The notes: generated from the sequence alone by a model not told the origin. A DNA stretch of 64,000 nucleotides from Candidatus Kapaibacterium sp. (GCA_025455065.1 JALONG010000043.1:1-64000); one strand, 5' to 3'; numbered from the stretch's first letter, positions 50,603 to 59,545 are shown. Made by a program: numbers and translations.

Positions 50603-50624
50603 GAGTACGCCCGACAGGACTCGA
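50603..50624 (+). other. attR within tRNA-Arg
   Basis: 22 bases identical to attL at 37449-37470. They cover the acceptor 3' strand and most of the T-arm of tRNA-Arg, the usual crossover zone for tRNA-targeting integrases. Confidence 0.9.
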
Positions 50625-50679
50625 ACCTGTTACCCACAGCTTAGAAGGCTGTTGCTCTATCCAGATGAGCTACGGGCGC
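50606..50679 (-). tRNA. tRNA-Arg (anticodon UCU)
   Basis: 74-nt tRNA read on the minus strand: acceptor GCGCCCG pairs with CGGGCGT (one G-U), D-arm GCTC...GAGC, anticodon stem ACAGC/GCTGT with loop CTTCTAA (anticodon TCT), T-arm ACAGG-TTCGAGT-CCTGT, discriminator A. No CCA is encoded. Its 3' end is the integration site of the element, which restores the gene. Confidence 0.95.
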
Positions 50680-50783
50680 AAAAAGAACATTTGGATGTAC
50701 AAAACATCACCGACAAAATTACGCGAGTTTGCCCAAAGAAACAAGTTTTTTCCACACTCATTTGGGCTTGTGAAAAAAAATTC

Positions 50784-50814
50784 TTGGACAACAATCGCAC
50801 AACCCGTATATTTG
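50784..50814 (+). promoter_or_regulatory. candidate Bacteroidota-type promoter
   Basis: TTGG, 19 bp, then TATATTTG. This resembles the Bacteroidota housekeeping pattern of a TTTG-like -33 box, about 19 bp, and a TAnnTTTG -7 box. It lies about 110 bp before the SRP RNA on the same strand. Motifs this short occur by chance. Confidence 0.35.
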
Positions 50815-50923
50815 AAATCTGTCCCAATTTTGACAGACCTTTGATAGAAATTTACCAAGCAATACACACAGATAACGTTCTTCATAGTTCAAGAACGTTT
50901 CAGACAATTCATCTCGACGATAC

Positions 50924-51020
50924 AGGTCAAGTCCCGTGCGGCTGCGACAAGCCCAACCCCGTGAGGTCCGGAAGGAAGCAGCGGTCCGTTTGCTCTCAGC
51001 GCGATGCGGTCAGCTTGACC
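50924..51020 (+). ncRNA. ffs: signal recognition particle RNA (4.5S, small bacterial type)
   Basis: About 97 nt. GGTCAAG at the 5' end pairs with CTTGACC at the 3' end, and the apical SRP hairpin GAGGTCCGGAAGGAAGCAGC, with the GGAA tetraloop and the Ffh-binding asymmetric loop, is exact. A T run follows directly as terminator. With Ffh it targets membrane proteins to FtsY and Sec. Confidence 0.95.
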
Positions 51021-51137
51021 TTTTTTTATGCCTTTTTGCCTTCCTCGCATCGTTCCTGCCTGTTTTTTTTGTAAGTTTGTGCTTTGTTTATGTTCCATTC
51101 TTGATGTACACGTGCTTCCACAGCACATTGCCCGATT

Positions 51138-52937
51138 ATGAAAAAAGAAATTCTTATTAACGCTGCTCTCAGCGAAATCCGCGTTGCTATCACCGAAAAC
51201 GGTCGTCTTGCCGAACTTTTCTGGGAACTGCCCGAAAAAGAACGCCATGTCGGCAATATCTATCTTGGGCGCGTCGAGCGCATTGTACAAGGCATGAACG
51301 CTGCCTTTGTGGATATTGGTGAAATTCAAGATGCCTTTCTCCATTTCTCTGATGCCGGCGAACTTGATGCCGATGATGACGATGACGACGATGATAACGA
51401 CGACACCGACGATGACGATGACCGCCGCATGACCGGACGGCGCGACAATTCCGAGCGCCAAACCGCTTCACGCAGCGCTTCCGGTGCATCGCGTGGCTCT
51501 TCGCGGGCTGCTGCGGTAGCGGAGCCGGAAGAAGAATTATCGGAAGTTGCCGCGATTGCTCTTCGCAAAAAAGCCTCACCCTTAGCCGCCGCTAATGCTC
51601 CCATGCCGACTTTTTTCACGCGCCGTGTTGGCGAAGTAACCATTAGCTTGGAACTTGGGCAGCTTGTGATGGTGCAGGTTACACGCGAGGCGTATGCCAC
51701 AAAAGGTTTGCGCGTTACCACCAAAATTTCCCTTCCGGGTCGCTATTTGGTGCTGTTGCCCTTTAGCAGCTCGATAGGTGTTTCCAAGAAAATCTGGGAT
51801 TTCAAAGAGCGTAAGCGCCTTCGCGCTATGGCAAAATCCATCTTGCCGGACGATATTGGCTGCATTGTTCGCACCGAAGCCGCCGAACATGACGACGCAA
51901 CACTCCGCAAAGATTTGGGTGATTTGCTGGCAAAATGGCAACGCATCCAAGAGCAGGTGAAATCTCTCGAAGAACCGGAACCGATGCTGCTCCACAATGA
52001 CGTAAGCCTTGCACGAGCCTTGGTGCGGGATTTGCTCACTGCCGATGTCAGTCACGTCGTTGTGGATTCGGAACAACTGTACCACGATTTGAAAGAATAC
52101 GCTGAATGGGCTGCGCCTAAATTAGCACACAAAGTCAAGTGGTATGCCGCAAAAGAGCCTATTTTCGAGGCATTTTCGCTTGCGCAGGAAGTGGAGCGAG
52201 CCACAGCACGGAACGTGCCTCTGCCCTTTGGCGGGTATTTGATTTGGGATTATACCGAAGCAATGACCGTTGTGGATGTCAATAGTGGGCGCTTTGCCGC
52301 TGACCGCGACCAAGAAGTAAACGCTCTGCGCACCAACATTGAAGCCGCCCGCGAGGTTGCGCGGCAAATTCGTCTGCGGGATATTGGCGGCATGATTGTG
52401 GTGGATTGTATTGACATGACGCAAGAAATGAACCGCCGCCGCGTTGTCGAAGAACTTTACCGCGCTACCCGTGCCGACCGCGCTCAAGTTACCGTCTATC
52501 CCATAACGCAACTCGGTTTGCTGCAAATGACGCGAAAACGTGTGCGGCAGAATATTTTGCAAGTGGTGAACGAAACCTGTCCCACCTGCAACGGTGCAGG
52601 AATGGTGCAATCCGTCAGCACCGTCGTCAGCGAGATAGAACGTTGGTTGCGCCGCTTTACGACCATAACGCGCCAACTGCAAACACCCGCAAAAACAGTA
52701 AATAAGCCGCACAGCGACCGCAATGCCGAACCGAAAAATAACCGTGAATTTACGCTTATTCTCAAGGTGCATCCCCGCGTTGCGCAAGAATTAGCAGCCG
52801 GAACGTTTTCTAAATTGCATCGGCTGATGCTCCGCTTTTTTGTGAAAATTCGCTTGGAGCAAGATGAACACTTGCGCCATGAGGAGTTCCAATTTTTCTC
52901 CGTGCGCCGTCAGCGCGATATTACGGCAGACTTTTAA
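51138..52937 (+). CDS. rng: ribonuclease G/E
   Basis: 599 residues. S1 strands at 35-75 (VGNIYLGRVERIVQGMNAAF, VDIGEIQDAFLH) are interrupted by an Asp-run and Arg/Ser/Ala-rich insert (about 77-155) before the domain resumes (GQLVMVQVTREAYATKG). The catalytic Asp residues are in TVVDVNSG (about 380) and GGMIVVDCID (about 420); Zn-link CPTC is at 481-484. It cleaves 5'-monophosphate RNA and matures rRNA and tRNA. It lacks the long RNase E scaffold tail. It lies 117 bp behind ffs. Confidence 0.93.
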   Translation: MKKEILINAALSEIRVAITENGRLAELFWELPEKERHVGNIYLGRVERIVQGMNAAFVDIGEIQDAFLHFSDAGELDADDDDDDDDNDDTDDDDDRRMTGRRDNSERQTASRSASGASRGSSRAAAVAEPEEELSEVAAIALRKKASPLAAANAPMPTFFTRRVGEVTISLELGQLVMVQVTREAYATKGLRVTTKISLPGRYLVLLPFSSSIGVSKKIWDFKERKRLRAMAKSILPDDIGCIVRTEAAEHDDATLRKDLGDLLAKWQRIQEQVKSLEEPEPMLLHNDVSLARALVRDLLTADVSHVVVDSEQLYHDLKEYAEWAAPKLAHKVKWYAAKEPIFEAFSLAQEVERATARNVPLPFGGYLIWDYTEAMTVVDVNSGRFAADRDQEVNALRTNIEAAREVARQIRLRDIGGMIVVDCIDMTQEMNRRRVVEELYRATRADRAQVTVYPITQLGLLQMTRKRVRQNILQVVNETCPTCNGAGMVQSVSTVVSEIERWLRRFTTITRQLQTPAKTVNKPHSDRNAEPKNNREFTLILKVHPRVAQELAAGTFSKLHRLMLRFFVKIRLEQDEHLRHEEFQFFSVRRQRDITADF

Positions 52938-52964
52938 CTTGTTTCTATCCCTCACCATTCCACC

Positions 52965-54254
52965 ATGCACGATACAATAATCATCGGCGGCGGTCTTGCA
53001 GGCTTGACTGCGGCATTAGAACTCACCAAACGCAATATCTCGTGGATGCTGTTGGAGGCGACAGACCGCTTGGGCGGGCGCGTTGCGACTGATGAGGTCG
53101 AAGGGTTTTTGTTGGACCGAGGGTTTCAAATTTTGCTCAGTGCCTACCCGGAAGCCGCACAGATTCTGGATTACGGCGAACTGAACCTGCGCCCCTTTCA
53201 TGCCGGAGCGCGAGTATGGCTTGGAGACCGCTTCACTACTGTCTCTAATCCTTTGGAGCATCCACAACATTTGCTTTCCACAGCACTTTCACCCGTTGGG
53301 ACATTCACGGACAAATTTGCTATTCTGACCTTACGCTCCATGCTGGAACGCAGTACGTTAGACGATATTTTCGAGCGCCGCGAGCGCACGACACACGAGT
53401 ATCTGCGCGAGTTTGGCTTTAGTGAACGGATGATGCAGCGCTTTTTTACGCCGTTTTTGGGCGGTGTGTTTTTGGACAGCAAATTGGATACGTCCAGCCG
53501 AATGTTTGAATTTGTGTTCAAAATGTTTGCCTCCGGCAAAGCAACGCTCCCCGCAGCAGGAATGGCGCGGATTCCGAGACAACTCGCCATGAAGTTGAAC
53601 CCCGACAATATCCGCCTTAGCGCTGCCGTTGCATCGTTGCAAGAAGAACACCGCGAAGGCGGCGATAAAGCAGTAACGGTGCGCCTTGCAGAAGGTCAGC
53701 CGCTTCGCGCAAAAGCTGTGCTTCTTGCCACCGACTGGCAAGCCGCAGCACACCTCATTTCCACGATGCCTCAGCCACGCCCGACCTTGACCACGCCCAA
53801 AAGCCGCTCTACAACTTGTCTTTACTTTGCCGCCCCCAAAGCCCCACTCGCAGAGCCGTTGCTTGTGTTGAATGGTACGGGGCGCGGATTGGTGAATAAT
53901 GTCTGCGTTCCAAGTAATCTCGCGCCTTTGTACGCACCGGAAGGACAAGCTCTTCTTTCGGTGAGTATTGTCGGTTCGTCCAAAGCCGATGACGAAACAT
54001 TGATTGAAGCTGTGCGAAAAGAAATGCAGGCGTGGTTTGGCGCTGAAACGCAGCAATGGCGGCATCTGCGGACGTATCGCATCGAAAATGCGCTACCTGA
54101 CCAAACGCCTCCTGCGCTCACGCCGTCGGAGCGACCTGTGCGTCTTTCGGAAAACATTTGGGTTGCGGGCGACCACCGCGCAACCGCTTCGATACAAGGA
54201 GCAATGGTCTCCGGCAGACACGCTGCCGAACAAATCGCTCAAGCGCTTGCATGA
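52965..54254 (+). CDS. FAD-dependent amine oxidase/phytoene desaturase-like oxidoreductase
   Basis: 429 residues. The N-terminal dinucleotide fold IIIGGGLAGLTAALEL at 5-20 and EATDRLGGRVATDEVEGFLL are typical of the flavin amine oxidase/protoporphyrinogen oxidase superfamily. The FAD-closing ENIWVAGDHRATASIQGAM with SGRHAAEQIA is at the C-terminus. The substrate is unknown. Its stop overlaps the next gene's ATG (ATGA), so it is coupled to an AMP-forming ligase. Confidence 0.88.
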   Translation: MHDTIIIGGGLAGLTAALELTKRNISWMLLEATDRLGGRVATDEVEGFLLDRGFQILLSAYPEAAQILDYGELNLRPFHAGARVWLGDRFTTVSNPLEHPQHLLSTALSPVGTFTDKFAILTLRSMLERSTLDDIFERRERTTHEYLREFGFSERMMQRFFTPFLGGVFLDSKLDTSSRMFEFVFKMFASGKATLPAAGMARIPRQLAMKLNPDNIRLSAAVASLQEEHREGGDKAVTVRLAEGQPLRAKAVLLATDWQAAAHLISTMPQPRPTLTTPKSRSTTCLYFAAPKAPLAEPLLVLNGTGRGLVNNVCVPSNLAPLYAPEGQALLSVSIVGSSKADDETLIEAVRKEMQAWFGAETQQWRHLRTYRIENALPDQTPPALTPSERPVRLSENIWVAGDHRATASIQGAMVSGRHAAEQIAQALA

Positions 54255-55780
54255 TTGTTCAAACTCATTCCCCTTGGCAGACGCGCCTCAGAGAGCGCCT
54301 TTTCGAGCAGCCTTATCCGCTTTGGATTGATAACGACGGCATCCTTCCTGCCGCCTCGCTCTGGTATGCTGTCCGAGAGCGCCTCAGCGAGCTACGCAGC
54401 CATAATGTGCAAGCCGGAGACCGCGTTGTTCTTGCCTTGCCGCCTCAGCGAACCTTGCTTGAATGGATGTTTGCCGCACTTTGGCAGGGCTGCACAGTTG
54501 CACTTGCTCCGCAAACGGCGAATGGTGTGGCTTTGGGTGCTTTTTTTGATGCTGTGTGTGTTGTTTCCTCTGAAGGTGCAGTGTTTACTCAGTCCGGTAG
54601 AATCCCCCCAACACCTGATATTTCCTTCCTTCTCGCAAGCTCCGGGACAAGCGGCGCACAGCGTTGGTATGCGCTTTCGGCGGAGAATGTGTTTAGTGTG
54701 ATTGATTCTCACCTTCCCGCATTAAATTTGTTCGACAATCAGCATCACAACGGCTCTACAAGCAATTTTGTAAGCAATTCTATAAGCAATTCTACAAACA
54801 ATTTTGCAAGCAATTCTACAAGCAATGGGTATTCCGCAGCACGAGTGCTGTCGCTCTTGCCGTTGCATCATGCTTTTGGTTTAGTTATTGATTTTTTTAT
54901 GGCATTTTTTGCCGGAGCAGAAATTGTCCGCGACGGGCAAAATGGGCGTGACACCGCACAAATCCTCGCTCTCGCCGAAGAGCATCACATCACGCATTGC
55001 AGCATGGTTCCGCTTTTAGCACGAAGGCTTGCGGCACACGAGGAAGGGCGCAGGATGCTTCGGGGTTTGCAAGGCGGTGTTATTGGTGGAGCGCCTGTCC
55101 ATGCGGCATTAGCGGATTTCCTTGCCACAACACGCTTGCGTGTGGGGTATGGTCAAACCGAAGCCTCACCGGGCATCACATTGGGAGAAGCAGGCGCTTG
55201 GTGCGAAGGATACATCGGTACGCCACTGGGCTGTGAAACCCGTATTAATGCTGATGGTGTGTTAGAATTTCGAGGAAAAAACCTTCATATCGGGCGTTGG
55301 ACAGAGCAAGGTTTTGTGCGGCGTAGAGGTGAAGAGTGGTTTGCCACGAATGATTACGTGCAAACAATCCCCCAAGCCCCAAGTAACCAAGCCCCAAGCA
55401 ACCAAGCCCCAAATAACCACGACTTGCCGGGGTACATTTTTATCGGTCGTGCGGACGATACCTTCAAACTCGCCAATGGGCGCTTTATTCCTGCACCGCA
55501 TTGGGAAGCACTGCTCAAAAGCCGCATTGCGGGCTGCACTGAAGCGATGATTTGTTCATTAGACGAAGAAACGTGTTCGATTGCACTCCTGAATGAAGCA
55601 CCTCAAATACCGCATCAAATCAAGGGTTTGAAGCATGAAGTTTCAGTGATTCTCGAAATTCCTGTGGAATTAGTGAGCAATGTTTGTTTGCTTACGAGCC
55701 AGCAATGGATGTACACACCGAAAGGCAGCACTGACCGCAAGGCTCTTCAAACCTTGCTTTTGAGTGTAAGCACTCTATAA
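54251..55780 (+). CDS. divergent AMP-forming acyl/aryl ligase
   Basis: 509 residues of the ANL adenylating superfamily. A3 is SSGTSGAQRWY (usual TSGTTGxPKG, with the Lys changed), A5 is GYGQTEASPGI, A7 is GEEWFATNDY (TGD to TND), and A8 is GRADDTFKLANGRFI. Two low-complexity inserts from in-frame tandem DNA repeats lie at about 169-192 and 375-389. The start at 54251 overlaps the oxidoreductase stop. It probably activates a carboxylic acid as AMP ester then thioester; the substrate is unknown. The altered A3 and A7 leave its activity uncertain. Confidence 0.82.
   Translation: MIVQTHSPWQTRLRERLFEQPYPLWIDNDGILPAASLWYAVRERLSELRSHNVQAGDRVVLALPPQRTLLEWMFAALWQGCTVALAPQTANGVALGAFFDAVCVVSSEGAVFTQSGRIPPTPDISFLLASSGTSGAQRWYALSAENVFSVIDSHLPALNLFDNQHHNGSTSNFVSNSISNSTNNFASNSTSNGYSAARVLSLLPLHHAFGLVIDFFMAFFAGAEIVRDGQNGRDTAQILALAEEHHITHCSMVPLLARRLAAHEEGRRMLRGLQGGVIGGAPVHAALADFLATTRLRVGYGQTEASPGITLGEAGAWCEGYIGTPLGCETRINADGVLEFRGKNLHIGRWTEQGFVRRRGEEWFATNDYVQTIPQAPSNQAPSNQAPNNHDLPGYIFIGRADDTFKLANGRFIPAPHWEALLKSRIAGCTEAMICSLDEETCSIALLNEAPQIPHQIKGLKHEVSVILEIPVELVSNVCLLTSQQWMYTPKGSTDRKALQTLLLSVSTL
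54754..54826. repeat. in-frame 12-bp repeat inside the ligase gene
   Basis: About six imperfect copies of a 12-bp unit like AAGCAATTCTAC, translated as (S/F)(T/V/I/A)SN tetrapeptides. The unit is a multiple of three, so copy number can change without breaking the frame. Confidence 0.88.
55373..55417. repeat. in-frame 15-bp repeat inside the ligase gene
   Basis: Three copies of CAAGCCCCAAGTAAC, translated as QAPSN. The complement, GTTACTTGGGGCTTG, closely matches the intergenic array unit at 63675-63815. Confidence 0.9.
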
Positions 55781-55945
55781 AAATTCTTAGGAAGCAAGAT
55801 GAATATCGCAGTCAAGACACTTGAAAATAGTATATTTGTACGCATACTTTGCAAAAAGCAACCGAAGTATTTTCGCTCTGTGTGTTGTGTATGTTGAAGT
55901 ATCAACAACACCAAGCACTGCATCACAATACCATTTTTTATTCAA

Positions 55946-56278
55946 ATGTCTGAACAGCGCTCCCTCCCGAATCCTTCACAAGCCGCACCACGCCTTATGG
56001 AGCGGCGCTGGGCAGTGTTGGGCGGATTAGCATTATCAGCGCTGGTGATTGTGCTGTTTGTAAACAATGTTCTGCGCGTGGGGAAATTAACCGTTGAAAT
56101 GGAAACGATGAAAAAAGAGCATCAGCGCATCGTTCACCAAAACGAGGTTCTTCGTGCCGAAATCATCCGTTTACAATCGCCGGAGCGCATTACTACTGTT
56201 GCAAAATCCCGTCTAGGCTTGGTTCCCGCTTCTTCCGCGCCGACGCATATTCCTTCTGCCCCGAAAGAAGAGAAATAA
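55946..56278 (+). CDS. FtsL/DivIC-like cell-division protein
   Basis: 110 residues. A short cytoplasmic lead, one membrane helix (about 25-44, LGGLALSALVIVLFVNNVL), a coiled coil (KLTVEMETMKKEHQRIVHQN) and the tail SPERITTVAKSRLGLVP are the pattern of FtsL, the bitopic divisome scaffold that works with FtsB/DivIC and FtsQ. It is not in a dcw cluster here; it precedes a pseudouridine synthase. FtsL is the best reading, DivIC the alternative. A TATATTTG promoter-like box lies at 55833. Confidence 0.7.
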   Translation: MSEQRSLPNPSQAAPRLMERRWAVLGGLALSALVIVLFVNNVLRVGKLTVEMETMKKEHQRIVHQNEVLRAEIIRLQSPERITTVAKSRLGLVPASSAPTHIPSAPKEEK

Positions 56279-56310
56279 TTCTGCCTGTGTTATCCCCGCC
56301 TGCAAACCGC

Positions 56311-57402
56311 ATGAATACTGATTTTGACCCGAATTATCCGCCACACGTTGAGCGAATTTTTACGATTGTTATTCCTCCAAAACAAGCCGCAGTGCGGCTT
56401 GACGTGTATTTGACCGAAGTGCTGCCGAATGCGACGCGCTCGAAAGTGCAAGATGCAATCGAAGCCGGAGCCGTTACCGTGAACGGGCTTCCGGCGAAAG
56501 TGAGCCGCAAAATTCAGCCCGCCGATGTGATTGAATGTCGGCTGATGAAGCCACCGCCGCTTGAACTTGTTCCCGAAAATATTCCGCTTGATATTCGCTA
56601 CGAAGACGAGAATTTGCTTGTGATTTATAAGCCCGCAGGAATGGTTGTTCATCCGGGCTTTGGAAATCGTTACGGAACGCTTGTTAATGCGCTATTGTGG
56701 CATTTTGGGCAGCGTGAGGCGATTCCTCTTTTGGAGCAACACGACGGCGATGAGGATGACGACAATCACCATGACGAAGAAAGCAACCAAGCTGATGAAT
56801 ACACGCTTCTTGCAAGCGATGCCGTGCGCCCGGGCATTGTTCACCGCTTGGACAAGGATACATCGGGTATTTTGGTGGTGGCGAAAGATGCCGTTTCTCA
56901 TGCACGTTTGGCAAAACAGTTCGCCGAGCGCACGGCAAAACGGCAGTATTACGCGCTTGTGTGGGGCATTGTTAAAGACGATGCCGGAGTGATTGAAGGA
57001 GATTTGGGGCGCTCACCCAGAGACCGCAAGAAAATGGCGGTGGTGCAAAAAGGCGGTAAACACGCCATTACCGAATATGCCGTTTTGGAACGCTTCCAAT
57101 CGTGTACGCTGCTTGTCTTAAAACTGCGCACGGGCAGAACGCACCAAATTCGCGTCCACTGTGCGCATATCAAGCACCCGCTTGTCGGCGATGAGGATTA
57201 TGGCGGCGGAAGCGTCGTTTATGCAGGAAATAGCGGACAATGGAAATCGCTTGGGGAGCGGCTTTTGAAGCAAATTCCCCGTCAGGCTCTCCACGCTAAA
57301 ACGCTTGGTTTTACGCACCCTGCAACAGGTAAATGGTTAGAATTTGATTCCGAATTGCCGATGGATTTTCAAGCAGCGCTGGCGGAAGCCCGAAAAGGTT
57401 AG
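56311..57402 (+). CDS. rluD: RluD-type 23S rRNA pseudouridine synthase
   Basis: About 363 residues from ATG 56311 (GTG 56287 is possible). An N-terminal S4 domain (VRLDVYLTEVLPNATRSKVQ, VTVNG) precedes the RluA-family catalytic domain with HRLDKDTSGILVVAK, catalytic Asp about 181, then LRTGRTHQIRVH. RluD makes three pseudouridines in helix 69 of 23S rRNA. An acidic/His insert (about 141-164, DEDDDNHHDEESN) interrupts the domain before the HRLD motif. Specificity for helix 69 is by similarity only. Confidence 0.9.
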   Translation: MNTDFDPNYPPHVERIFTIVIPPKQAAVRLDVYLTEVLPNATRSKVQDAIEAGAVTVNGLPAKVSRKIQPADVIECRLMKPPPLELVPENIPLDIRYEDENLLVIYKPAGMVVHPGFGNRYGTLVNALLWHFGQREAIPLLEQHDGDEDDDNHHDEESNQADEYTLLASDAVRPGIVHRLDKDTSGILVVAKDAVSHARLAKQFAERTAKRQYYALVWGIVKDDAGVIEGDLGRSPRDRKKMAVVQKGGKHAITEYAVLERFQSCTLLVLKLRTGRTHQIRVHCAHIKHPLVGDEDYGGGSVVYAGNSGQWKSLGERLLKQIPRQALHAKTLGFTHPATGKWLEFDSELPMDFQAALAEARKG

Positions 57403-57431
57403 AGGGCAGAGTCTGTGCGCTCTACTGCTTC

Positions 57432-58289
57432 TTACGCTCGCAGTTGCTCCTTCAAAAACGCCACCGTGCGCTTCCATGCTGTTTCGGCGGCTTCTTTGTT
57501 GTAGCGTGCTTGCGAGGTGTCATTGTTAAACGCATGATTTACGCCTTCGTAAGTGTGCAAGGTGTACTTTTTTCCCGCTTTTTTAAGTGCTTCCTCAAAT
57601 GCCGGAATCCCCTCGTTTACTCTCGCGTCTAAACCTGCATAATGCAAGAGCAACGGCGCGGAAATGGCTTCAATGCCTACTTTCGGTTGCCGCCCGTAAT
57701 AAACCACGCCTGCTTTCAAATTCGGCGAGTTTACCGCTAGTTCACCAACCGTGCCGCCACCCCAGCAAAAGCCCATTGCACCAACGTTTCCGTTGCTTCG
57801 TGCGTCTTTGCCGAAATGCGCGATTGCGGCAGCAAGATTTTTCATCGTATCGGCAAGCACGAGTTTTCCAATCAATTCCCGCGCTGCATCTTCATTTTGC
57901 GGTGTTCCGCCAAGCGGCGAAAGCAAATCCGGCGCAATCGCAAAAAAACCTTCCAAGGCAATGCGCCGCGTAACATCTTCAATATGCGGATTCAACCCAC
58001 GATTTTCGTGTATCACCAGCACCGTTGCCAGTTTTGATGCGCCTTTGGGAGCAGCAGTGTAGGCTTTAACTTCACCTGTTCCGCCAGGAAACACTGCTCG
58101 TGCGGTTTCCAGCCGCGTATCATCAGGGGCAAGTTGGGCGGCGTGTGCCTGATTGGCTTCCAGCAAGGGAACAAGCGCCATTGCAGCCGACAAACCGCCT
58201 GCTAATTCTGCAAGCCGCGTCAAAAATGTACGACGGTCAAGCGGCGTGTGGGTGTATTCATCGTAGAGGTTAATGATTTCTTGGTTCAT
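57432..58289 (-). CDS. Tat-exported dienelactone hydrolase family protein
   Basis: 285 residues. A twin-arginine signal, DRRTFLTRLAELAGG at 18-32, is followed by a hydrophobic stretch ending AHA at about 50. The alpha/beta-hydrolase domain has catalytic Cys175 in MGFCWGGGT, Asp220 in AGLDARVNEG and His251 in EGVNHAF, the Cys-Asp-His triad of dienelactone hydrolases. It acts in the periplasm. The natural substrate is unknown. It is convergent with the pseudouridine synthase. Confidence 0.9.
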   Translation of the reverse strand: MNQEIINLYDEYTHTPLDRRTFLTRLAELAGGLSAAMALVPLLEANQAHAAQLAPDDTRLETARAVFPGGTGEVKAYTAAPKGASKLATVLVIHENRGLNPHIEDVTRRIALEGFFAIAPDLLSPLGGTPQNEDAARELIGKLVLADTMKNLAAAIAHFGKDARSNGNVGAMGFCWGGGTVGELAVNSPNLKAGVVYYGRQPKVGIEAISAPLLLHYAGLDARVNEGIPAFEEALKKAGKKYTLHTYEGVNHAFNNDTSQARYNKEAAETAWKRTVAFLKEQLRA

Positions 58290-58340
58290 TGGAGTTCAGG
58301 AAAAAATGATAAAAAAAATTGCTGCATAATTGCTCTGAAA

Positions 58341-59372
58341 TCAAGCATTGGCGCGGATAAGTGGAGCTACTCGTGTTCCCAGAAGTTCAATCGCCCGCAT
58401 GAGTTTCGCGTGAGAAAGCGAGGCAATATCCATTTGAAACGTAACCCGCGACAGCCCCCCCAGAGCCTTGCTGTGGCGCAAAATCCGCTCTGCGACTTCT
58501 TCCGCATCACCGACGAGAATTGCACCTAAAGGCGTAGTTTGCGCCTCAAATGTTTCGCGTGTAACAGCACTCCAGCCCCGCTCTTTGCCAATGTCGGTAA
58601 AGGATTTCGCATATCCCAGAAAGAAGCCGTCAAGCGCTTGTTGGCGCGTTTCGGCGACATAGCCCAACGAATGAAGCCCCACTTTGAGGCGCTCCGGCGG
58701 ATGTCCTGCCTTTCTGCCTGCTTCGCGGTAGAGTTCCACAAGTGGCGCAAAACGGTGTGTTTCCCCGCCAATAATCGCCACCATAAGCGGTAATCCGAGC
58801 AGACCTGCTCTGGCAAATGAAGTCGGCGTGCCGCCTACACCAATCCAAATTGGTAAAGGGCTTTGAAGCGGGCGTGGATAGACACCTTGCCCCGTGAGCG
58901 CAGGGCGGTATTTGCCCGACCAATGGACAAATTCTTCTTCGCGGAGCGTGAGCAAAAGTTCGAGTTTTTCCGCGAAAAGATCATCGTAATCCTGCAAATT
59001 ATAGCCAAAAAGCGGAAACGCTTCAATAAACGAGCCACGACCGACAACCATTTCGATACGCCCTTCGGAAACAAGATCAAGTGTGGCGAAATTCTGAAAC
59101 ACCCGCACAGGGTCGGCTGCACTCAGCACCGTTACTGCGCTTGTGAGGCGAATACGTTTTGTGCGGGCTGCGGCGGCGGCAAGTATTACCGTCGGTGCGG
59201 AATCAAGAAATTCTTTGCGGTGATGTTCGCCAATGCCGAAAATATCCAGCCCGACTTCATCAGCAAGTTCAATGCGTTCAAGAATTTGCTTCATTGCCTC
59301 GGCTGGGCTTATGGGTTTACCGGAATCGTTGTCAAAAAGTGCGGAAACAAAACTGTCTATGCCGATTTCCAT
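58341..59372 (-). CDS. LLM-class flavin-dependent oxidoreductase
   Basis: 343-residue luciferase-like monooxygenase. Family blocks: LADEVGLDIFGIGEHHRKEF near 36-55, ILAAAAARTKRIRLTSAVTVL near 62-82, DPVRVFQNFATLDLVSEGR and VVGRGSFIEAFPLFGY. It would use reduced FMN, often with a separate reductase, to oxidise an unknown substrate. It precedes the Tat hydrolase by 52 bp on the same strand, so they may be co-expressed. Confidence 0.9.
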   Translation of the reverse strand: MEIGIDSFVSALFDNDSGKPISPAEAMKQILERIELADEVGLDIFGIGEHHRKEFLDSAPTVILAAAAARTKRIRLTSAVTVLSAADPVRVFQNFATLDLVSEGRIEMVVGRGSFIEAFPLFGYNLQDYDDLFAEKLELLLTLREEEFVHWSGKYRPALTGQGVYPRPLQSPLPIWIGVGGTPTSFARAGLLGLPLMVAIIGGETHRFAPLVELYREAGRKAGHPPERLKVGLHSLGYVAETRQQALDGFFLGYAKSFTDIGKERGWSAVTRETFEAQTTPLGAILVGDAEEVAERILRHSKALGGLSRVTFQMDIASLSHAKLMRAIELLGTRVAPLIRANA

Positions 59373-59545
59373 TGGGGATGGGGGTAAAAAGTAAGAAGAA
59401 AGTGACGATTTGCCGTGCTTACAGCCTGTAATCTACAAAAAAAATTCCTGAATTATTGTCGTTCTCTTTTCCTGTGCCAGATAACTTATACTCCGGCGAA
59501 GAAAGCGTAATACGGGAAGGAGCAACACTATATTTAGTTTTTTTT

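Larger units (their letters stand above)
37449..50624. mobile_element. integrative element in the 3' end of tRNA-Arg
   Basis: About 13.2 kb bounded by 22-bp direct repeats at 37449-37470 and 50603-50624; the right copy is part of an intact tRNA-Arg gene. A tyrosine integrase lies just inside the left end and TGCCCCCA site pairs lie just inside both ends. The content is a HEPN module, excisionase-like HTH, VirE-type primase, iteron array, MobC-like protein, lytic transglycosylase, TPR protein and a three-gene cargo operon. No relaxase, coupling protein, capsid or terminase gene is seen, so I read it as a self-replicating integrative or mobilizable element or satellite. Confidence 0.88.

Noticed and set aside
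37449-50624. Prophage
   Set aside because: No terminase, portal, capsid, tail or holin gene is present. The lytic transglycosylase alone does not make a phage.
53358-54065. 235-codon minus-strand frame, and similar frames at 52122-52787 and 10248-10589
   Set aside because: All are opposite to strongly supported genes (FAD oxidoreductase, RNase G, kynureninase) and show no protein family features.
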